Shown: piece after piece, positions 1-7,090 of the stretch
Layout of the letters: each line of letters opens with the position of its first letter
Numbering within the stretch: position 1 is the stretch's first letter
NCBI GenBank assembly: GCA_031259605.1
Contig: JAIRLE010000161.1
Location: 1-20,779 of the forward strand
DNA: 20,779 nucleotides
Source of the DNA: Zoogloeaceae bacterium
GTDB lineage: Bacteria; Pseudomonadota; Gammaproteobacteria; Burkholderiales; Rhodocyclaceae
Direction: 5' to 3'
Position numbers and translations under genes: made by a program
Notes under the pieces: generated by a model
The model's database searches: none
Told to the model about the DNA's origin: nothing
Seen by the model: only the letters and a program-made list of their open reading frames with translations

Positions 1-44
1 CGACGCTGATTTTCTGGCGGTGGGGCACGGACAGGCGTCCCGTT

Positions 45-97
45 GGAAGAACTCGTCATTGCGAGGAGCGCATCGACGTGGCAATCCAGTTCCTTCC
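45..97. repeat. Nested inverted repeat downstream of radA, resembling a dispersed intergenic repeat
   Basis: Seen: an outer arm GGAAGAACT (45-53) pairs with AGTTCCTTCC (88-97) with one bulged base, and an inner arm ATTGC (58-62) pairs with GCAAT (81-85). It lies about 35 bp beyond the radA stop, so it could form a hairpin in the 3' end of the radA transcript. From memory, the core (about 54-89, CGTCATTGCGAGGAGCG followed by a GACGTGGCAATCC-like half) resembles a short palindromic repeat found between genes in many bacterial genomes. That resemblance is recall, not a search. No T-tract follows on either strand, so a classic terminator is not supported. Confidence 0.45.
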
Positions 98-131
98 ATC
101 CGGCGCGCAGCGCCGCCGATAAAAGCGTCCC

Positions 132-1502
132 CTATTTTTCGCGCGCGATGTCCAGCGCGCGCTCGACGCGGTCGACGCCGTGGATGTCGATGCCGGGGAT
201 GGGGTGGCGCGGGAGGTTGGCGCGGGGGACGATGGCGGTCTTGAAGCCGAGTTTGGCGGCTTCTTTCAGGCGGTCCTGGCCGCGCGGCGCGGGGCGGATT
301 TCTCCGGCGAGGCCGACTTCGCCGAATACGGCGAGGCCGGGCGGCAGGGGGCGGTCGCGCAGGGAGGAGGCGACGGCGAGCAGGATGGCGAGGTCGGCGG
401 CGGGTTCGGTGATCTTGACGCCGCCGACGGCGTTGACGAAGACGTCCTGGTTGGAGCAGACGATGCCGGCATGGCGGTGCATGACGGCAAGCAGCATCGC
501 CAGCCGGGCCGGTTCGAGTCCGACGGAGAGGCGGCGCGGATTGGGGCTTTGCGCGCTGTCGACGAGGGCCTGGATTTCGACGAGCAGCGGACGGGTGCCT
601 TCCTGGGTGACGAGGACGCAACTGCCGGCGACGCCGGTGTCATGGCAGGAGAGAAAGAGGGCGGAGGGGTTGGAGACGCCCTTGAGGCCGCGTTCGGTCA
701 TGGCGAAGACGCCAAGTTCGTTGACGGCGCCGAAGCGGTTCTTGAAGGCGCGGATGAGGCGGAAGCTGGAATGGGTGTCGCCTTCAAAGTAGAGGACGGT
801 GTCGACGATGTGTTCGAGGATGCGGGGGCCGGCGAGCGCGCCGTCCTTGGTGACGTGGCCGACGAGGATGAGCGTGCCGCCGCTTTGCTTGGCGTGGCGC
901 GTGAGTTGCGCCGCGCATTCGCGCACTTGCCCCACCGAGCCGGGGGCCGATTGCAGGTTTTCCGAATAGAGGGTCTGGATGGAGTCGATGACGGCGACGC
1001 GCGGGGCGGCTTCGCGCAGGCGCTCGATGATGCGTTCGAGGTTGATTTCGGTGAGCAGTTGCAGGGCGCCGGGCGTCAGTTGCAGGCGCTGGGCGCGCAA
1101 GGCGATTTGTTCGCCGGATTCTTCGCCGCTGGTGTAGACCACCGGGTGTTCCGCGGCCAGGCGGCACAGGGCTTGCAGGAGCAGGGTCGATTTGCCGATG
1201 CCGGGGTCGCCGCCGATGAGTACGACGCCGCCGGCGACCAGCCCGCCGCCAAGGACGCGGTCGAATTCGTCGATACCGCTCGAAATGCGCGGTTCTTCGC
1301 GCGCTTCGAGGGCGGCCAGCGTTTGCATTTTTGCAACAGTGCCGGCCATGCCGACCCGGCGCGCCGGAACGCCGCCCGCGCCGCGTTCGAGGGCGGTTTC
1401 GACCAGAGTGTTCCAGGCCCGGCATTGCGGGCATTGTCCTTGCCAGCGCGGCGATTGTGCGCCGCACTCGGAGCAGACGTAGACGGATTTCGTTTTTGGC
1501 AT
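132..1502 (-). CDS. radA: DNA repair protein RadA (branch-migration ATPase)
   Basis: RadA (Sms) is a cytoplasmic, RecA-related, DnaB-like ATPase that drives branch migration of recombination intermediates. Counting from the upstream ATG at 1511, the protein shows a four-cysteine zinc finger (C13, C16, C27, C30), Walker A GGDPGIGKST (about 100-109), Walker B ending VIDS (about 172-177), the RadA-specific KNRFG motif (257-261) and a C-terminal Lon-protease-like domain. The total of 456-459 aa matches the family. I prefer the ATG at 1502 because family members start only a few residues before the first zinc-finger cysteine; the ATG at 1511 is equally possible, and neither has a good ribosome binding site. 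It is divergent from lplT. The full-length ORFs on the opposite strand are codon-bias shadows. Confidence 0.96.
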   Translation of the reverse strand: MPKTKSVYVCSECGAQSPRWQGQCPQCRAWNTLVETALERGAGGVPARRVGMAGTVAKMQTLAALEAREEPRISSGIDEFDRVLGGGLVAGGVVLIGGDPGIGKSTLLLQALCRLAAEHPVVYTSGEESGEQIALRAQRLQLTPGALQLLTEINLERIIERLREAAPRVAVIDSIQTLYSENLQSAPGSVGQVRECAAQLTRHAKQSGGTLILVGHVTKDGALAGPRILEHIVDTVLYFEGDTHSSFRLIRAFKNRFGAVNELGVFAMTERGLKGVSNPSALFLSCHDTGVAGSCVLVTQEGTRPLLVEIQALVDSAQSPNPRRLSVGLEPARLAMLLAVMHRHAGIVCSNQDVFVNAVGGVKITEPAADLAILLAVASSLRDRPLPPGLAVFGEVGLAGEIRPAPRGQDRLKEAAKLGFKTAIVPRANLPRHPIPGIDIHGVDRVERALDIAREK

Positions 1503-1602
1503 GGATGACATCCGGGCTGGCGGGAAGATGGATGCGATTAAACCATGATCGCGCTTATTCCCGGCTTTTGCACATGTTCATTATGGGCGACGCCGCTCTT
1601 CA

Positions 1603-1611
1603 TGATATAAG
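1603..1611 (+). promoter_or_regulatory. Candidate extended -10 promoter element for lplT
   Basis: TGATATAAG fits the extended -10 pattern TGnTATAAT with one mismatch. No convincing -35 hexamer lies 16-18 bp upstream, which is tolerable for an extended -10 promoter. Transcription would begin near 1617-1619, almost on top of the ATG at 1624 but about 30 nt before the ATG at 1648. This supports the later start for lplT. It is a motif reading only. Confidence 0.35.
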
Positions 1612-1647
1612 ACCGTCCTTACAATGATTTTCACGGTTTCCAGGGCG

Positions 1648-2895
1648 ATGCCTCTTGGCTTTTATATCATCATGGCGGCGCAGTTTTTTTCCGCGCTCGC
1701 CGACAATGCGGTGTTGTGGATTGCCATTTCCATGCTTCGTTCGCTGGAAGCGCCGGAGTTCCACGAGCCCCTGCTGAAATTGTATTTCGTTGTCTCTTAT
1801 GTAGTGCTCGCCGCGCTCGTCGGCGCGTTCGCCGATTCGATGGCGAAATGGCGGGTGATGTTCATCAGCAATACGATCAAGATCGCGGGCTGCCTGCTGC
1901 TTTTCGCCGGGGTGCAGCCGCTTTTTTCCTATGCCATCATCGGCTTGGGGGCGGCGGCGTATTCGCCGGCCAAATACGGCATCCTTACCGAATATTTGCC
2001 CCACCGCCTGCTGGTGGTCGCCAACGCCTGGATCGAGGGGCTGACCGTGGGCGCGATCCTGCTGGGTACGGTCATCGGCGGTTTCCTGGTCCGCGAGGAC
2101 GTGGCGGAGTGGATCATCAAGCTGAATCCGCCGGTCATCAATGACGCGGCCCAGGGCGGCATCGCGGTCATCGGCGTCTTTTATTTGCTGGCGGCGATCT
2201 TCAATCTTTTCATTCCCGATACGGGGGTGGATCACAAGCCGCTGAAGAACAACCTGATTTATCTTTTGCACGATTTTTCCCATTGCCTGAAGCTGTTGTG
2301 GCGCGACAAACTCGGGCAGATTTCGCTGGCGGTCACGACGCTTTTCTGGGGAGCGGGACAGACTCTGCAATTCGTCGTCATCAAATGGGCCGCGATCAAT
2401 CTCGGTCTCGATCTGTCGGGGGCGACCATGTTGCAGGGCGCGGTCGCCATCGGCGTCGCCGTCGGCGCGGTGCTCGCGGCCCGCTTCATCAGCCTGCGCC
2501 AATCGACGAGCGTCATTCCGATCGGCATCATGATGGGGGCGGTCATCATGACCATGCCCCATGTCACCGATCCCATGATCGCCAAGGCGCTTCTCGTCAT
2601 CATCGGCATGCTCGCCGGATTCTTCGTCGTGCCGATGAACGCCCTCCTCCAGCATCGCGGCCATATCCTGATGGGGGCGGGCCATTCGATCTCGGTGCAG
2701 AACTTCAACGAGAATCTTTCCATCCTGCTGATGCTGGCGGGCTACGCGCTGCTGGTCTGGCTCGATCTGTCGGTGAGCACGATCATCTACGTGTTCGGTA
2801 TTTTCCTCGCCGCGTCCATGTTCCTGATAAAACGCTGGCACGAGGCCAATCAGCGCGTGGCCGACAATGTCGCCAAGCTCGAAGACGTGCGCTGA
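1648..2895 (+). CDS. lplT: Lysophospholipid transporter LplT (MFS)
   Basis: LplT is an inner-membrane major-facilitator protein that flips lysophospholipids inward for re-acylation by Aas. The ORF opens at 1624 (423 aa), but homologs begin just before the first membrane helix, as in MPLGFYIIMAAQFFSALADN, so I start it at 1648 (415 aa). Recognisable family segments include GAAAYSPAKYGIL, TLFWGAGQTLQF, GFFVVPMNALLQHRG and GAGHSISVQNFNEN. The rest is about twelve hydrophobic helices. No aas gene or fused acyltransferase domain is present in the window, so the partner must be elsewhere. It is divergent from radA and convergent with bioA. A 413-aa ORF on the opposite strand is rich in charged residues and is a shadow. 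Confidence 0.93.
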   Translation: MPLGFYIIMAAQFFSALADNAVLWIAISMLRSLEAPEFHEPLLKLYFVVSYVVLAALVGAFADSMAKWRVMFISNTIKIAGCLLLFAGVQPLFSYAIIGLGAAAYSPAKYGILTEYLPHRLLVVANAWIEGLTVGAILLGTVIGGFLVREDVAEWIIKLNPPVINDAAQGGIAVIGVFYLLAAIFNLFIPDTGVDHKPLKNNLIYLLHDFSHCLKLLWRDKLGQISLAVTTLFWGAGQTLQFVVIKWAAINLGLDLSGATMLQGAVAIGVAVGAVLAARFISLRQSTSVIPIGIMMGAVIMTMPHVTDPMIAKALLVIIGMLAGFFVVPMNALLQHRGHILMGAGHSISVQNFNENLSILLMLAGYALLVWLDLSVSTIIYVFGIFLAASMFLIKRWHEANQRVADNVAKLEDVR

Positions 2896-2923
2896 CAGGC
2901 GCGCTCATGTACTCGTTCGCTCC

Positions 2924-2949
2924 CGCCCGGAAGATCCGGCTTCCGGGCG
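2924..2949. terminator. Bidirectional terminator hairpin between lplT and bioA
   Basis: A perfect 10-bp stem, CGCCCGGAAG pairing with CTTCCGGGCG, encloses a 6-nt loop. It sits in the 59-bp gap between two convergent stop codons. There is no T-tract on either side, so it may act weakly or with Rho. Its placement between convergent genes makes a shared terminator the simplest reading. Confidence 0.65.
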
Positions 2950-2954
2950 CGGAC

Positions 2955-4271
2955 TCATGCCAGCGCGCGGTCGAGCGCGTGCGCGGCGGCTTGGGTGAGC
3001 GTGCGCAATTCGGGTTCGTTCATGACGTAGGACGGCATGAAGTACACCGTGTCGCCAATGGGCCGCAGGAGCGCCCCGGCATCGAGCGCGGCGGCGAAAA
3101 AGCGGCGGGAGAAATCTTCCGGCGCTTCTTCGATGTCGAAAGCGGCGATCATACCGCGCTGGCGCGGGTGGCGCACCGCGGCGTGGCCGGAGAAGGTTTC
3201 CGCGAGCAGCCGTCCCAGCAGCGCGGCGCGTTCGCGGTTGGCGGCGAGCACGTTGTCTTCGTCGAAAATAGCCAGCGTCGCCAGTGCGGCGCGGCAGGCG
3301 AGCGGATTGCCGGTGTAGGAGTGCGAATGCAGAAAGCCCCGGCGCACGTCGTCGTCGTAGAAAGCGCGGAAGATCTCGTCGCGGCACAGCACGACGGATA
3401 GCGGCAGGTAGCCGCCGGAGAGGCCCTTGGAGAGGCAGAGCAGGTCGGGGCGGATGCCCGCCTGTTCGTGCGCGAAGAAAGTGCCGGCGCGTCCGCAGCC
3501 GACGGCGATCTCGTCGCAGATCAGGTGTACTTGATGGCGGTCGCACAGGGCGCGGGCGAGCCGCAGATATTCCGGGTCGTACATCACCATGCCCGCCGCG
3601 CCTTGTACCAGCGGTTCGAGAATGAAGGCGGCGATGCGTTCCCCCTCGGCTTCGAGCAGGGCCGCCAGCGCCTCGATGGCGCGGCGGGCGCTATCGGCGG
3701 CGGATTCGCCCGGCGCGGCGCGGCGCGCGTCCGGCGAGGGCACGGTGTCGGCTTGGCGCAGGAGCGGCGCATAGGCTTCCTGGAACAGCGCCACGTCGGT
3801 GACGGCGAGCGCGCCGATGGTTTCGCCGTGGTAGCTGTCTTCCAGGCAGAGATAGCGGTTTTTTTGCGGCAGCCCCCGGTTGCGCCATGCGTGGAAACTC
3901 ATCTTGAGCGCGATTTCGGTGGCCGAAGCGCCGTCCGAGGCGTAGAAGGCGTGCCCGAGCGCGCCATCCGTGAGCGCGGCCAGCCGTTCGGACAGTTCGA
4001 CGACCGGGGAATGGGTGAAACCGGCGAGCATCGCATGTTCCAGCCGTTCGAGTTGGTCGTGCAGCGCGGCGTTGATGCGCGGATTGCAGTGGCCGAAAAG
4101 GTTGACCCACCATGAACTGATGCCATCGAGCAGCCGTTGGCCGTTTTCGGTGATGAGCCACGGCCCCTCGCCGCGGACGACCGGCACCGGCGGCAGGATT
4201 TCGTGGTGTTTCATTTGGGTGCATGGGTGCCAGACGGCGGCAAGCGAACGTTGCTGGAGCGAGGCGGACAT
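2955..4271 (-). CDS. bioA: Adenosylmethionine-8-amino-7-oxononanoate aminotransferase (biotin synthesis)
   Basis: BioA transfers an amino group from S-adenosylmethionine to 7-keto-8-aminopelargonate, giving 7,8-diaminopelargonate in biotin synthesis. It is a cytoplasmic PLP-dependent class III aminotransferase. Visible: the N-terminal WHPCTQM segment (14-20); the substrate-pocket SSWW (52-55); DSYHGET (145-151); the cofactor-binding DEIAVGCGRAGTFFA (253-267); and the Schiff-base lysine in LSKGLSGG (K282). The length of 438 aa is close to the usual 420-440. The ATG at 4271 fits homologous starts, although no strong ribosome binding site precedes it. It stands alone, with no bioB, bioF, bioC or bioD beside it. 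Confidence 0.96.
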   Translation of the reverse strand: MSASLQQRSLAAVWHPCTQMKHHEILPPVPVVRGEGPWLITENGQRLLDGISSWWVNLFGHCNPRINAALHDQLERLEHAMLAGFTHSPVVELSERLAALTDGALGHAFYASDGASATEIALKMSFHAWRNRGLPQKNRYLCLEDSYHGETIGALAVTDVALFQEAYAPLLRQADTVPSPDARRAAPGESAADSARRAIEALAALLEAEGERIAAFILEPLVQGAAGMVMYDPEYLRLARALCDRHQVHLICDEIAVGCGRAGTFFAHEQAGIRPDLLCLSKGLSGGYLPLSVVLCRDEIFRAFYDDDVRRGFLHSHSYTGNPLACRAALATLAIFDEDNVLAANRERAALLGRLLAETFSGHAAVRHPRQRGMIAAFDIEEAPEDFSRRFFAAALDAGALLRPIGDTVYFMPSYVMNEPELRTLTQAAAHALDRALA

Positions 4272-4424
4272 CTTTTATGGGCGGGCTTTGGTGAATGGGG
4301 CCGGACAATGGTGGTGAATCGCGGCGAGAGTGTCAAACCCGATTACTTTTTGTAAAGAATGGCGCGATGCTTTGCCCGCCGGACAGGAAGCGGGAAATCC
4401 GCGCGTTTCCGGATTTGGCGAAAA

Positions 4425-4444
4425 GCCGGAAAATATTTTTCGGC
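4425..4444. repeat. 20-bp near-perfect palindrome
   Basis: GCCGGAAAATATTTTTCGGC reads almost the same on both strands. Only the fifth position from each end differs, and the two would pair as G-U in RNA. An A+T-rich centre with G+C-rich ends and no loop looks more like a dimeric-protein binding site than a terminator. It lies about 150 bp upstream of the bioA start. No regulator can be assigned. Confidence 0.45.
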
Positions 4445-4483
4445 CATGCCAAGCTCATGCCATTCCACGCTTGCCGCATGGCC
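4442..4483. repeat. 8-bp inverted repeat beside the palindrome
   Basis: GGCCATGC (4442-4449) and GCATGGCC (4476-4483) are exact inverted copies separated by 26 nt. The left arm overlaps the end of the 20-bp palindrome, so the two structures would compete. No function is assigned. Confidence 0.35.
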
Positions 4484-4944
4484 TCTCCTTCGCAAATCCG
4501 GGTGTTGGGTTTTCCGGCCAGAAGATGCCGACATTGGCGTTCCCCAAAACTTCCGTGTTGCGGACCACATCGATCGACGCTACGATCTGGCCGCGTGCGT
4601 TGACGCAGGCCGATTTCCTGTTTTCCCTGACCGCCGCCAGATCACCGGGTATTGGTATGAAACCGCATTGCAGCGGACAACGCGCCGAAATCCAGAGCCG
4701 TATTGGTATTGTCAAACAACCCGGCTTCCGAATACGAGACGGCAATCCCGGGCGCCATGACGGCGAGGCGGCGCCACCGGGCTTTCCTCCTTTCGATACG
4801 TTCGAGCAAATCCATATTTCTTATGCTGAAGCCAATACCTATTTCGACGAATACCGGCAAAAAGCCGCCACGATATGGGAACTGGATCAACCCCTGGCGA
4901 GGAATAGGTCTGTCGCCGAGAATCTGTCTTGATCCAATATCGGC

Positions 4945-6375
4945 TCAGGATGGCCGCTGCTCGATTCGTCCATACACATCTTCAAGACGTTCGATGTCAT
5001 CCTCACCCAAATAGCTGCCGGACTGCACCTCAATGATTTCGAGCGGAATCTTTCCGGGATTGGCCAAGCGGTGGACGGAGGCGATGGGGATATAGGTAGA
5101 CTGGTTTTCCGTGAGCAAAAAAGTTTTGTCGCCGCAGGTCACCCGGGCGGTGCCGGAGACTACGATCCAGTGTTCGGCGCGGTGGTGATGCATCTGCAAG
5201 GATAATTGCGCACCGGGTTTGACAGTGATGCGCTTGACCTGGAAGCGCCCGCCCATGTCTACCGAGTCGTAATTGCCCCAGGGACGATACACCTTGCAAT
5301 GGCTATCGGCTTCCGGGCGTCCTCGCTGCCTGAGATCGTCGACCAGTTTCTTGACGTCCTGGACGCGATCCTTGCGGACAATCATGACGGCATCCTTGGT
5401 ATCCACCACCACGATATCTTCCAGGCCGATCAACGAAACCAACTTGCCGTGATCGCCGCCATATATCAAGCAATTGCGGACGTCCTGCAATGCCACATCG
5501 CCCTTGACCACATTGCCGTTTCGATCCTTGCCATGCACATCCCAGATCGACGACCAGTTTCCCACGTCATTCCATCCGGCATCCAGCGGCGCCACGCAAG
5601 CGCGCGAGGTCTTTTCCATGATTGCGTAATCAATGGAATTGTCCGGGCAGCGGGCGAAGGCGGCTTCGTCGATCTCGACGTTGCCGCCGTCATGGCGGCC
5701 GCATTCCAGCGCCAGCAGGCAAGCATCGTGGATATCCGCGTCGTGCTCCTTCAGCTCTTCGAGAAAACGGCTGGCGCGGAACAGGAAGATGCCGCTATTC
5801 CAGAAATAACCCCCGCTGGCAACGAATTCGGCGGCGCGCTGTTCGTCGGGTTTTTCGATGAAACGTTCGACGCGGGCCATACCTTCCGGCAAACCCCGGC
5901 CGTCGCCCGCCCTGATGTAGCCATACCCGGTTTCCGCCTTGCCCGCTCGAATGCCAAACAAGACAAGTTCGCCATGCTCGGCGGCAATGGCGGCTTGTCC
6001 CAAAGTACGCTGGAAGGCGCTGCCGGCATCCAGCACATGGTCGGCGGGAAGCACCAGCAGCAAATCGTCGCGGCCGTCGGCGAGCAGCTTCATCGCGGCA
6101 ATCGCTACCGCCGGCGCGGTGTTGCGCCCGAAAGGTTCGAACAGGATGCCTTGTGCGGGCAGATTCAAAACGGCGAGTTGCTCCTGGACGATGAAGCGGT
6201 GATCTCGATTGCATACAATCAGCGGCGCTCGCATATCGCCGAAAGCCAGTCGTTCAAGAGTCTGCTGGAACAGGGAATGTTCGCCGGTCAATGCGAGGAA
6301 TTGCTTGGGAAACTGCTTGCGCGACAGCGGCCACAGCCGGGAACCGCTACCGCCGGAAAGGATGACGGGAACCAT
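4945..6375 (-). CDS. algA: Bifunctional mannose-6-phosphate isomerase / GDP-mannose pyrophosphorylase AlgA
   Basis: AlgA catalyses two steps of alginate precursor supply: fructose-6-P to mannose-6-P, and mannose-1-P plus GTP to GDP-mannose. The N-terminal nucleotidyltransferase shows GGSGSRLWPLSR followed by PKQF (8-26) and FIEKPD with K175. The C-terminal cupin-type isomerase domain carries the metal-site motif QMHHHRAEHW (394-403). At 476 aa it is close to the 481 aa I recall for the P. aeruginosa protein and looks very similar to it through the C-terminal half. A strong ribosome binding site AAGGAGG lies 7 nt before the ATG. It is the last gene of the operon, 69 nt after algF, the widest internal gap. 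Confidence 0.97.
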   Translation of the reverse strand: MVPVILSGGSGSRLWPLSRKQFPKQFLALTGEHSLFQQTLERLAFGDMRAPLIVCNRDHRFIVQEQLAVLNLPAQGILFEPFGRNTAPAVAIAAMKLLADGRDDLLLVLPADHVLDAGSAFQRTLGQAAIAAEHGELVLFGIRAGKAETGYGYIRAGDGRGLPEGMARVERFIEKPDEQRAAEFVASGGYFWNSGIFLFRASRFLEELKEHDADIHDACLLALECGRHDGGNVEIDEAAFARCPDNSIDYAIMEKTSRACVAPLDAGWNDVGNWSSIWDVHGKDRNGNVVKGDVALQDVRNCLIYGGDHGKLVSLIGLEDIVVVDTKDAVMIVRKDRVQDVKKLVDDLRQRGRPEADSHCKVYRPWGNYDSVDMGGRFQVKRITVKPGAQLSLQMHHHRAEHWIVVSGTARVTCGDKTFLLTENQSTYIPIASVHRLANPGKIPLEIIEVQSGSYLGEDDIERLEDVYGRIEQRPS

Positions 6376-6410
6376 GAAAGAGCCTCCTTGAAATTGTCCG
6401 AGTGTAGAGT

Positions 6411-6438
6411 GCCCGCGAGGATTCGACGCACGGCGGGC
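6411..6438. other. Small hairpin in the algF-algA spacer
   Basis: GCCCGC (6411-6416) and GCGGGC (6433-6438) are inverted copies across a 16-nt loop, in the 69-nt gap between the algF stop and the algA start. It could partly terminate or stabilise the transcript and so set algA expression apart from the upstream genes. A 6-bp G+C stem can also arise by chance in this sequence. Confidence 0.3.
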
Positions 6439-6444
6439 TTCGCG

Positions 6445-7089
6445 TCAGTCCGCTTTCGGCAAGCGTTTCACCCATACGGGCAAAAGCTTGCCGTTGCCGC
6501 CGGTGATGAAAAGGCAGACCGCTTCGCCGCGCTCCAGCGCCACCGGCTTGAGGTCGCTGATCTTGCGTTCGCCATCGAACAACGCGAGGCTGACTTTCAC
6601 CGGGTTGACCTCGCGCTCGCCGCGCCCCTGTGGGGCAACGTTTTCCACGACCGGCGTCCTGCCGTCCGCGGTTTTCAGGCTGAGCGACACAGCGCTGAGG
6701 TTCTGCACGCGCAGCAGCGCTTTCTGCCGGTTCTTGAAAGGTGGTTCCTCGACCAGTACTGGCGCGCCATTCGGCAAATTGACCAGAGTGTAGTAATGAT
6801 CCGCTTCGAGCCGCAGCGCAACGGCTTGCTCGCCGACCCTGGCATCGTAGTCGCCGGCGGGAAGGAAATTGAAATCGGTACTGTCCTGCGGGTCGACTTC
6901 ACCGAAGCGGATGGCGCCGACATTGGCGTCCGCTTCCTGGGCCGCGGCGTTATAGAGCCGCACGAAAGCCGAACCCTTGGGCGCGGCGGGGCCATAAAGC
7001 GCGGCATCGCCAGCCTGGACCGCCCAGGAAAGCATTCCGGCGGACAACAGGACGGCAATGGCGGCAAATGTTTTTCGGTTAACGTTCAT
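6445..7089 (-). CDS. algF: Alginate O-acetylation protein AlgF
   Basis: AlgF is a periplasmic protein needed for O-acetylation of alginate, working with AlgI, AlgJ and AlgX. I recognise it by position between algJ and algA, by its length of 214 aa (216 recalled for P. aeruginosa), and by a clear signal peptide ending near AVQA, followed by GDAALYGP and a beta-rich domain. The frame extends 15 nt further upstream into algJ, but ATG 7089 has a well-placed GGAGAG 7 nt before it and begins the signal peptide directly, so I take that start. Only 1 nt separates it from the algJ stop, which implies coupled translation. No catalytic motif is expected or seen. Confidence 0.93.
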   Translation of the reverse strand: MNVNRKTFAAIAVLLSAGMLSWAVQAGDAALYGPAAPKGSAFVRLYNAAAQEADANVGAIRFGEVDPQDSTDFNFLPAGDYDARVGEQAVALRLEADHYYTLVNLPNGAPVLVEEPPFKNRQKALLRVQNLSAVSLSLKTADGRTPVVENVAPQGRGEREVNPVKVSLALFDGERKISDLKPVALERGEAVCLFITGGNGKLLPVWVKRLPKAD

Positions 7090-7090
7090 T

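Larger units (their letters stand above)
4272..4944. other. 673-bp stretch without a convincing gene between bioA and algA
   Basis: No ORF here looks like a recognisable protein. On the minus strand two short frames overlap (4642-4890 and 4455-4745). Joined by a frameshift near 4642-4660 they would read on continuously (NTNTALDFGALSAAMRFHTNT, then DLAAVRENRKSACVNARGQI), which could be a decayed gene of unknown family. On the plus strand a 200-codon frame opens with GTG at 4330 and ends at 4932. It lacks a good ribosome binding site and its third codon positions are not G+C-rich, unlike the real genes around it. The stretch also holds a 20-bp near-palindrome, an 8-bp inverted repeat, and the 10-bp direct repeat GTATTGGTAT at 4649-4658 and 4700-4709. 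I find no hairpin with a T-tract just after algA. Confidence 0.6.

Noticed and set aside
1600..2841. 413-codon minus-strand ORF opposite lplT
   Set aside because: Its product is a charged, His/Asp/Arg-rich text typical of the antisense of a membrane protein, while the plus strand encodes a clear LplT.
4331..4358. Possible BirA operator or promoter upstream of bioA (GTCAAACC and TTGTAAAG; TTGACA on the minus strand at 4331-4336)
   Set aside because: The two half-site-like words are in the same orientation, whereas a BirA site needs inverted halves. The TTGACA has only CACCAT at the -10 position, a 3 of 6 match.
4330..4932. 200-codon plus-strand ORF starting with GTG between bioA and algA
   Set aside because: No recognisable domain, no good ribosome binding site, and third-position G+C near background. 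Kept only as a note under the intergenic stretch.
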